Source: Phycisphaerales bacterium (GTDB lineage Bacteria > Planctomycetota > Phycisphaerae > Phycisphaerales > SM1A02). Taken from it: DNA of 5,068 nt. Both the position numbers and the translations under genes were made by a program. The stretch spans positions 1-5,068 of the forward strand of contig SLJD01000112.1 in the NCBI GenBank assembly GCA_007135295.1, given 5' to 3'. The notes below the pieces were generated by a model. The model saw only the letters and a program-made list of their open reading frames with translations, was not told the origin of the DNA and did no database searches. Positions 1-5,068 of the stretch are shown one piece after another. Within the stretch, counting starts at the first letter, position 1; each line of letters starts with the position of its first letter.

Positions 1-26
1 GTCGGCGGCTGCACGAACTTTCGACA

Positions 27-1352
27 ATGGATCTTGACGGGCATGAAGCCCCGTCCGAACCGCTGTCCGATGTGCTGGCCGGCGGCCACCTGCTCCGAAC
101 CGCCGATCGGCGGCGGGTGCTGTGGCAGGCGAATCGTCCGAGGCGGTGCGTGCCCCCCGCGACCGTCGCCGCCATGCTGCCGGCCGATGCCCAGCGATTC
201 CTGCCCACGTACGTGGCCGCACTGGGCATGGGCCGGACCGCGAAGGCCGCGTGCCTTGCCGAACTCGCCGGCCTGCCGGAACCAACGGCCCGCCTGCACG
301 TGCTCCGGGAACTCGACGGCCGCACGGATGAAGCGGTCGGGCCCGCGCTGGCGGAACTGGCGCGGGATCGGCGCGGCTCGATTGCCCGCATCGCCGGCCG
401 TCGCATCGTCCGCGATCACGAGCACCTGACGGCCGCATCGACCGACCACCCGGGCGGTGAATCCGGCGCGAATCACACCCTGTTGACAGCCGTCCGCGAC
501 GGACCGTCGCCACGCTGGTCGCGCCGCGCGTCGTATGAACTGGCCACCCGGTCCGCCCGTCACTGGTTCGAACACGCCCGGCATGTGCCGGACGCCCGTC
601 GACTGAATGCGGCGCGGCTGGTCGCCTCGCGCGATCGCGAAGCGTTTGTCGCGCTTCTCGCCGAACACCTGCTCGATCCAAACACGCCGCGTCGCGCGGA
701 ACTCATCACGATCGTCCGCCGGCTCGGGCTCGTCGGGCCACTGATCGATCCGCTGCGCCGAATGGTCGGCGAGCGTGACGCTCGCGTGGTCGCCACGGCC
801 ATCACGGCCCTCGGCCGGTCGTCCGATCCGCGGGATGTCGACGCTGCGCGTGACCTGCTTCGCCATCATGACAGCCGCGTCCGCGCCAACGCCGTCGAAG
901 CCCTGTCGCGAAGCAACGTGGATGCGACCGACGATCTGCATGATGCGCTCGACGACGAGAACGGCCGGGTCGTGGCGAACTCCGCCATCTCGTTGCATCG
1001 GCACAATTCCCCGGCGGGTGTGGACGCGGTCCGCGCGATGCTCGCCGATGAGTCGCCGGCCCGCCGACGCAGCGGCATCTGGGCCGGGCGACGGACGGCC
1101 GACCCGTCGTACCTCACGGCGCTCAACCGGCTGGCGGACGGTGACGGGCTCGCCGACATCCGCGCCCGCGCGAAAGCCGCCGCGAACGTCATCCGCTCCC
1201 GGGCCGAATCGGCCGGCCTGACACCGGCGCCTGAACAGGACGCCGGGCGGACTCCGCCGATCCCCCACCGCCAGGGCGGCTCGATGAACGCCCCAACTGA
1301 AGCACCGGCGCAGGCGTCGCCGGCGACATCCCACACGAAAGCACGGTGGTGA
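27..1352 (+). CDS. HEAT-repeat protein, possibly 5'-partial
   Basis: Predicted soluble alpha-solenoid scaffold; no catalytic motif is visible. The C-terminal half shows regular repeats of about 30 residues. Repeat units start near residues 239, 271, 301, 331 and 361. Each has a helix ending in a Leu-rich patch, a D/E-rich turn, then R(V/A)xAxxAL-type second helices, for example DSRVRANAVEALSR at 282-295. Residues 47-130 and 160-238 look like more degenerate helical repeats. Residues 391-441 are a Pro/Ala-rich tail that probably is disordered. The ATG at 27 has no Shine-Dalgarno sequence, and the frame stays open to the window's left edge (base 3), so the true start may lie outside. The stop TGA (1350-1352) overlaps or abuts the start of the next gene, suggesting coupled translation. 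HEAT proteins usually mediate protein-protein contacts; the partner here is unknown. The coding call is firm and the HEAT assignment is good, but the specific role is not known. Confidence 0.85.
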   Translation: MDLDGHEAPSEPLSDVLAGGHLLRTADRRRVLWQANRPRRCVPPATVAAMLPADAQRFLPTYVAALGMGRTAKAACLAELAGLPEPTARLHVLRELDGRTDEAVGPALAELARDRRGSIARIAGRRIVRDHEHLTAASTDHPGGESGANHTLLTAVRDGPSPRWSRRASYELATRSARHWFEHARHVPDARRLNAARLVASRDREAFVALLAEHLLDPNTPRRAELITIVRRLGLVGPLIDPLRRMVGERDARVVATAITALGRSSDPRDVDAARDLLRHHDSRVRANAVEALSRSNVDATDDLHDALDDENGRVVANSAISLHRHNSPAGVDAVRAMLADESPARRRSGIWAGRRTADPSYLTALNRLADGDGLADIRARAKAAANVIRSRAESAGLTPAPEQDAGRTPPIPHRQGGSMNAPTEAPAQASPATSHTKARW

Positions 1353-1354
1353 CG

Positions 1355-1780
1355 ATGCTGAGTCTGTTGGCTGACATGCTGGCGACGGGACTGCTCGCGC
1401 TCGACGACGTGCCGATGCTGCGCGAAGACGTCGCGCGGGGTGAACCAACAACCGGCCCCGGCTGGGCGCCGGCTGCGGCGCTCGTGCTTGCCGGCCTGTG
1501 CCTCGCCGCGTGGGGCGCGGGCGATCTCGTCCGCCGAGACCGGCAGCGACGCGGGCCGACGCACCGGCTGCTGTGCAAACAGCTCGGCATCCCCGCATCG
1601 CAGTGGCGGGCGGTGCGCGCGCTGGCGCGCGAGGCGGGCATGGAGGAACCGGCGGCTTTGCTCGTCAGCCGCGGCGCGCTGGAAACCGCCTGCCGCCGCG
1701 CCCCCGACGCCGCGAACCGGCCGGAGATTCACGCGCTTCGCGGCCGACACATCGCCAGCGAATCACGGCATGCTGCATAA
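1355..1780 (+). CDS. Small single-pass membrane protein, function unknown
   Basis: I do not recognise this protein with confidence. From the ATG at 1355 it has 141 residues. The first 16 residues are hydrophobic but interrupted by Asp. They are followed by an acidic stretch, then a clear membrane segment of about 20 residues (around 38-57, rich in Ala/Leu/Val) flanked by Arg-Arg-Asp. After that comes a basic soluble domain of about 80 residues with predicted short helices (motifs LCKQLGIPASQW and LAREAGMEEPAALL). This resembles, from memory only, small helical regions found beside PilZ-type or HEAT proteins. Alternative starts are GTG at 1346 and GTG at 1349, the latter forming a GTGA overlap with the upstream stop. 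I prefer the ATG because it follows a weak GGTGGT stretch (1345-1350). The tight junction implies an operon with the HEAT gene. The positive-inside rule would place the C-terminal domain in the cytoplasm, where it could meet the HEAT protein; that is inference. Confidence 0.75.
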   Translation: MLSLLADMLATGLLALDDVPMLREDVARGEPTTGPGWAPAAALVLAGLCLAAWGAGDLVRRDRQRRGPTHRLLCKQLGIPASQWRAVRALAREAGMEEPAALLVSRGALETACRRAPDAANRPEIHALRGRHIASESRHAA

Positions 1781-1863
1781 CGGCAAAGTCACGCGCCCTC
1801 GCCGCGGCACTCATTCGGATTCGTCGATCCCTGCCACCCGCTGCAGCCTGTCCCGGGCCCGGC

Positions 1864-1870
1864 TTACAAT
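1864..1870 (+). promoter_or_regulatory. Probable -10 element (TTACAAT) for a leaderless transcript
   Basis: TACAAT at 1865-1870 matches the sigma-70-type -10 consensus TATAAT at five of six positions and stands out in very GC-rich surroundings. It ends six bases before the ATG at 1877, so transcription would begin at or very near the A of the start codon. No Shine-Dalgarno sequence is present between it and the ATG, which fits a leaderless mRNA. No good -35 box is visible at 16-18 bases spacing (the candidate hexamers are like tgcagc or ctgcag). The rest of the gap (1781-1863) shows no terminator hairpin with a U-tract. Confidence 0.5.
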
Positions 1871-1876
1871 GCGGCC

Positions 1877-2911
1877 ATGCGAGCGATCACCATTACGAAA
1901 CAGGGCTCTCCCGTCGCGCCGAACGTATCAGTCAATGACCAGTGGCCGGAGGCCTCTCCCGGGCCGGGCGAAGTGCTCGTCCGCACCGAAGCGTCGGCGC
2001 TGAACCACCTCGACCTCTGGGTCGGCCGCGGCCTGCCGGGGCTCGAACTCGATTATCCGCGCGTCGGCGGCTCGGACGGATGCGGGCGCGTCGAGCAGGT
2101 CGGCGAGGGTGTCAGCGAATCATGGATCGGCCGCCGCGTCGTCCTCAACGCCGCCGTCCCCCAGCCGCGCCCCGCCGAACCCGACCGCGCCCCATCGCTC
2201 GATGAGATCTCGATGATCGGCGAGCACACGAATGGCACCCTGGCCGAGCAGTTCATCGCCCCGGCCGACAACGTTCTCGACGTCGGCGAGACCGATCCCG
2301 TCGAGGCCGCCGCGTTCTCGCTCGTGCACCTGACCGCCTGGCGCATGCTTCGCACCCGCGCGGGCATCGAGCCGGGCATGACCGTGCTGATCCCCGGCAT
2401 CGGGGGCGGCGTCGCGCTGGCGTGCCTGAACATCGCCCGGCACTTCGGCTGCACGACGATCGTCACCAGCCGCCACCAGTGGAAACTCGACCGGGCCGCC
2501 GAACTCGGCGCCGACCACGCCGTCCTCGACGACGGCGAAGACTGGTCACGCACCGTCCGGCAGATCACCGGCAAGCGCGGCGTGGACATCTGCGCCGACT
2601 CGGTCGGCAAGGCGATTCACCTGCCGTGCATCAAGTCGCTGACGCGCGGCGGCGTGTTCGTGACGTGCGGCATCACGTCCGGGCCGGACGCGACGACCGA
2701 CCTTGCCCGCGTCTTCTGGAACCAGTTGTCCATCCTCGGCTCGACGATGGGCGACATGGACGAGTTCCGGCAGATCACCGCGCTGCTTCGTGATGGCTCG
2801 CTCAAGCCGGTCATCGATACGACGTACTCGCCGGCCGATGCCACCGCGGCCTACGAACGGCTTGAAGGCGGTGAGCAGTTCGGCAAGCTCGTCATCGACT
2901 GGCGAACATAA
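1877..2911 (+). CDS. Zinc-independent-looking medium-chain alcohol dehydrogenase/quinone reductase family protein
   Basis: This is a cytoplasmic NAD(P)H-dependent oxidoreductase of the medium-chain dehydrogenase/reductase (MDR) superfamily; the substrate cannot be told. Its 344 residues are the normal length. The GroES-like N-terminal domain shows PGPGEVLVR (28-36), NHLDLWVGRGLPG (43-55) and the GSDGCGRVEQVG turn (65-76). The Rossmann domain has the nucleotide-binding loop PGIGGGVA (173-180), followed by KLDRAAELGADHAV (203-216) and a GGVFVTCG strand (258-265). The C-terminal end has QLSILGSTMG (283-292) and QFGKLVI, typical of the family. The usual catalytic-zinc residues (Cys and the His of GHE) are replaced by Asn43 and Ser66. 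The four-Cys structural zinc lobe is absent: there is no Cys between residues 70 and 182, and a Pro/Arg-rich loop lies at 93-108 instead. The start is secure, because the next in-frame Met is at 113. It is transcribed separately from the pair upstream and converges with murJ. Confidence 0.93.
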   Translation: MRAITITKQGSPVAPNVSVNDQWPEASPGPGEVLVRTEASALNHLDLWVGRGLPGLELDYPRVGGSDGCGRVEQVGEGVSESWIGRRVVLNAAVPQPRPAEPDRAPSLDEISMIGEHTNGTLAEQFIAPADNVLDVGETDPVEAAAFSLVHLTAWRMLRTRAGIEPGMTVLIPGIGGGVALACLNIARHFGCTTIVTSRHQWKLDRAAELGADHAVLDDGEDWSRTVRQITGKRGVDICADSVGKAIHLPCIKSLTRGGVFVTCGITSGPDATTDLARVFWNQLSILGSTMGDMDEFRQITALLRDGSLKPVIDTTYSPADATAAYERLEGGEQFGKLVIDWRT

Positions 2912-2928
2912 GGCGCAGCGCACACAGG

Positions 2929-4539
2929 TCATTTCTTACGGCGCCGGGCCGTGCCGAGCGCCCACCGCAGTTCCGCCATGCCGAGCGACACCGCCGCCAG
3001 CGCTGCGATCGCGCTGCCGAGGATGACAAGCCCGGCGAGTTGCCAGATCGCTGTGGACCATTGCTCCGCCTTTGGCATCCACCATGCCGCGACCGCGACG
3101 CCGGCCCCCATCACCGCGCTGAGCGCGACGGTCCGCGCCCAGCTCAGCACGACCGCGCGATCGACGAGCGAGCCGAGCCGGCGATGCGCGATGATGATCA
3201 GCGTCGCCGCCTGAATCGCTGCACAGATCGACGTCGACCACGCCAGGCCCGCTTCGCGCAACGGCGTCCAGATGAGCGTGCAGTTGAGCGCGAGGTTCAA
3301 CCCAACGACCGACATCGCGACGCGGACCGGCGTTTTCGAATCCTCGCGGGCGTAGAACGCGCGCGTCAGCGTGTGCGTCAGCGAATACGCCCAGATCGCC
3401 GGCGCGTACCCGAGCAGCACGAAGCCGACCCGCCGGGCGTCGTCGGCGTGAAAGTCCCCGCCCTGAAGCACCGCCATCGCCAGCGGCTCGCGAACGAGCA
3501 TCAGCCCCACGCTCGCCGGTAAACCGATGAACACCGCCAGCCGCAGTCCCCGGCGAAGACTGTCCGCGAATGCGCTGGCGTCGTCGGCCTGCCGGGCAAG
3601 CAACGGAAAAATCGCCGTTGCGATCGCGATGCCGAACACGCCGAGCGGAAACTGGTACAGCCGCTGGGCGAAGCTGATCGCCGCCATCGCGCCGGTTTCC
3701 AGCGGGTACGTGATGCCCGCGATTGTCTGACCGACCGTCGTCGGATAGCTCGCGATCACGCCATCGAACAGCGTGTTGAGTTGCAGCACACCGAGGCCGA
3801 GGATCATCGGGCCGGCGGTGGCAAGTACCTGCCGGGCGTGCGGCCGGCCGGGGTCGGTTTTCCGAGTCCACCATCCCGTGCCTCGCAGCGCCCGCATCGA
3901 CCAGAGCAGTTGCGCGACGCCGGCGAGGATCACACTTCCCGCCACGGCGCCGATGTGCAGCAGCCGTCCGTCGATCAACGCATCGGCGTTGGCATCGGCG
4001 TCGCGCTCGCCGACCGCCAGGTACACGCCGGCGACGGCTGCGCCGATGATCGCAAGGTTGAGAATCACCGGCGCGGCCGCCGTCGGCCCGAACCGACCGT
4101 GCACCTGCAGCATCGCCCCGAGCAGCGCAACCAGGCAGACCAGCGGCATGTACGGCAGCATGATAATCATCAGCCACACCGCCGGGTTCGCGTGCTCGCC
4201 GACCAGTGATATGACAAGCAGTACCGCTTCGCCGACGAGCGTCACCGCACCGAGCCACAGGGCCGCACGGCTGATCAGCAGCGACGCCGTCGCCCGCGCC
4301 GCCTCGGGATCGTGCGATTCGAGTTTCGTGTACACCGGCAGCAGCGCCGCGGAGAGCGCCCCCTCGCCGAACAGCCGCCGGAAGAGATTCGGAATCAGGA
4401 ACGCGAAAAAGAACGCGTCCATGAGCGGACCCGCCCCGAAGACGCGGGACAACGTCGCATCGCGGGCGAGGCCGGTGATCCGGCTCAGCAGCGTCAGCAG
4501 CGAGACCGTCCGGGCGTGGTGTTCGAAGCGCTCGGCCAT
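2929..4539 (-). CDS. murJ: MurJ, lipid II flippase
   Basis: MurJ is an integral inner-membrane protein of the MOP superfamily that flips lipid II, the peptidoglycan precursor, from the inner to the outer leaflet. The 536 residues and about 14 hydrophobic segments fit the family. Diagnostic motifs are LLSRITGLARD (17-27), DAFFFAFLIPNLFRRLFGEG (41-60), the FGPTAAAPVILNL region (150-162), AQRLYQFPLGVFG (291-303) and AFYAREDSKTPV (394-405). Arg20, Arg26, Arg54/55 and Arg293 correspond by motif to the cavity arginines R18, R24, R52 and R270 of E. coli MurJ. The acidic residues usual next to the last one are Gln here (292, 296). A polar loop (about 177-195, Asp/Ala-rich) looks longer than usual. 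The start is set at the ATG before AERFEHHAR because the family's first helix begins there. A frame open further upstream to 4698 would add a non-homologous stretch overlapping the neighbouring gene. The C-terminus is a basic ARRRKK tail. The gene lies 65 bases after the zinc-ribbon gene and 17 bases from the convergent dehydrogenase. Confidence 0.95.
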   Translation of the reverse strand: MAERFEHHARTVSLLTLLSRITGLARDATLSRVFGAGPLMDAFFFAFLIPNLFRRLFGEGALSAALLPVYTKLESHDPEAARATASLLISRAALWLGAVTLVGEAVLLVISLVGEHANPAVWLMIIMLPYMPLVCLVALLGAMLQVHGRFGPTAAAPVILNLAIIGAAVAGVYLAVGERDADANADALIDGRLLHIGAVAGSVILAGVAQLLWSMRALRGTGWWTRKTDPGRPHARQVLATAGPMILGLGVLQLNTLFDGVIASYPTTVGQTIAGITYPLETGAMAAISFAQRLYQFPLGVFGIAIATAIFPLLARQADDASAFADSLRRGLRLAVFIGLPASVGLMLVREPLAMAVLQGGDFHADDARRVGFVLLGYAPAIWAYSLTHTLTRAFYAREDSKTPVRVAMSVVGLNLALNCTLIWTPLREAGLAWSTSICAAIQAATLIIIAHRRLGSLVDRAVVLSWARTVALSAVMGAGVAVAAWWMPKAEQWSTAIWQLAGLVILGSAIAALAAVSLGMAELRWALGTARRRKK

Positions 4540-4547
4540 GCGTGGAC

Positions 4548-4553
4548 GGTATC
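4548..4553 (-). promoter_or_regulatory. Weak candidate -10 element before murJ
   Basis: Read on the minus strand this is GATACC, eight bases before the murJ ATG at 4539. It shares four of six positions with TATAAT and sits where a leaderless or very short-leader promoter would be. No Shine-Dalgarno sequence lies between it and the ATG; the nearest purine run (AGGGGGG) is more than 20 bases upstream of the ATG. No clear -35 box is seen. murJ could equally be read through from the upstream gene. Confidence 0.22.
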
Positions 4554-4604
4554 GGCAAACCCGCCCCCCTGCCGTCACCATTGCCGCCCCGCCGCCCGCG
4601 GGAC

Positions 4605-5068
4605 TCACCATCCACTGATGATGAACATGAGATAGACGAGGCAGACCGCGCTGATCGCGAAACTCGCGAACAGCAGGGCCGGCGTGATCTGCCGCCATTC
4701 GTCATCGTCCCACGTCGGAACGGATGACGCGGCGATGGTGGGCCGGCCGCATTCCGGGCATCGGCCGCTGACGTTGCCGGTCAGGTCGTACTCGCAGCCC
4801 GGGCAATGGACGTGATAATCACCCGGTGGCGAGGCCGGTAGGAACACCATCGCGAGCCATGAGCCGAGCCAGATCACCGCCGCCCCCAGACCGACGAGAA
4901 GCATTGGATCGGCCATCCAACTGAGCAATCCCGTTACGCCAAGCGCCGGCCCGTACACGATCGGCAGGCCGAGCACCCACGATCGGTCAACCAGCACCAT
5001 GATCATCGTCGGCGCGGTGAGGAAGCCGAGAACTGCGCCGACCAGCGAGAACCCGGCCAGCGACCCCA
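4605..5068 (-). CDS. Membrane protein with internal CPxC...CPxC zinc ribbon, 5'-partial
   Basis: This is the C-terminal part of a multi-pass membrane protein of unknown function. An in-frame ATG exists at 5006, but the frame stays open to the window edge. The upstream residues (SLAGFSLVGAVLGFLTAPT) are a hydrophobic continuation, so the true start lies outside. Counting from Met 5006, hydrophobic segments lie at about 10-30, 35-56 and 108-131. Between the second and third is a soluble loop with a zinc ribbon: Cys68-x2-Cys71, then EYDLTGN, then Cys83-x2-Cys86. This C..C-x-YDLTGN-...-CPECG motif is one I recognise as recurrent in planctomycete proteins; its role is not established. An acidic stretch (TWDDDEW, 99-104) follows the ribbon, before the last helix. 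The gene reads towards murJ and ends 65 bases before it, so co-transcription is possible. The coding call is strong because hydrophobic pattern and Cys spacing agree in one frame; the function is unknown. Confidence 0.85.
   Translation of the reverse strand, partial: GSLAGFSLVGAVLGFLTAPTMIMVLVDRSWVLGLPIVYGPALGVTGLLSWMADPMLLVGLGAAVIWLGSWLAMVFLPASPPGDYHVHCPGCEYDLTGNVSGRCPECGRPTIAASSVPTWDDDEWRQITPALLFASFAISAVCLVYLMFIISGW

Noticed and set aside
1273..1352. A possible short gene starting at ATG 1284 after AGGGCGG, which looks like a Shine-Dalgarno sequence.
   Set aside because: It is in the same frame as the HEAT gene, so it is just its last 22 residues; internal initiation cannot be supported from sequence alone.
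866..1750. A 294-codon minus-strand open frame opposite the HEAT and small membrane protein genes.
   Set aside because: Its composition is Arg/Ala/Ser-rich and low in structure. It covers two genes with better evidence and looks like an antisense shadow.
1852..1860. Overlapping palindromes CCCGGG and GGGCCC upstream of the dehydrogenase, as an operator.
   Set aside because: Short GC palindromes are common at this base composition, and no second copy or spacing pattern supports a regulator site.
2912..2945. GGCGC and GCGCC as arms of a terminator hairpin between the convergent genes.
   Set aside because: The stem has only five pairs with a loop of 24 bases and no U-tract; chance pairing in GC-rich DNA.
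3773..4618. A 281-codon plus-strand open frame opposite murJ.
   Set aside because: It is Ser/Ala/Pro/Arg-rich, has no recognisable motif, and is complementary to conserved MurJ helices.
4540..4698. An extended murJ N-terminus of 53 more residues from an ATG at 4698.
   Set aside because: It would overlap the end of the zinc-ribbon gene, has no resemblance to MurJ, and the family's first helix begins right after the ATG at 4539.
2936..4705. A second minus-strand open frame as long as the open frame that contains murJ (589 codons each).
   Set aside because: It is Arg/Gly/Ala-rich without hydrophobic helices or family motifs, as expected for a frame shifted by one or two bases in GC-rich coding DNA. 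The murJ frame explains the region fully.

Overview
The window is high-GC bacterial DNA, roughly two thirds G+C by eye. It is densely packed, with five protein genes and no RNA genes, mobile elements or CRISPR array that I can see. The best taxonomic clue is the gene at the right edge. It carries a CPxC-(E)YDLTGN-x(5)-CPECG zinc ribbon between membrane segments, a motif I associate with Planctomycetota proteins (probably Phycisphaerae-like). A HEAT-repeat protein, a GC-rich genome and starts without Shine-Dalgarno sequences fit that, but this is inference from style and not a phylogenetic result.

Layout: (1) About 27-1352 (+) encodes a HEAT-repeat scaffold protein, whose frame is open to the left edge. 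(2) About 1355-1780 (+) encodes a small protein with one membrane segment. It begins at the HEAT gene's stop codon, so the two look translationally coupled. (3) After a 96-base gap holding a TTACAAT promoter element almost touching the start codon, 1877-2911 (+) encodes a medium-chain dehydrogenase/reductase that lacks the usual zinc ligands. (4) After only 17 bases, 4539-2929 (-) encodes MurJ, the lipid II flippase, running convergently. (5) Upstream of murJ on the same strand, 5068-4605 (-) is the 3' part of a membrane protein with a cytoplasmic-type zinc ribbon. It runs off the right edge.

The plus-strand pair (HEAT protein and small membrane protein) probably works together, perhaps as a scaffold with a membrane anchor. 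The dehydrogenase has its own promoter and looks independent. On the minus strand, the zinc-ribbon membrane protein and murJ are 65 bases apart and could share a transcript. MurJ also has a weak promoter-like element of its own.

I found no convincing new multi-gene system. The points most worth a second look are the probable leaderless promoter of the dehydrogenase, the loss of zinc ligands in that enzyme, and the coupled HEAT/small-membrane-protein pair of unknown function.
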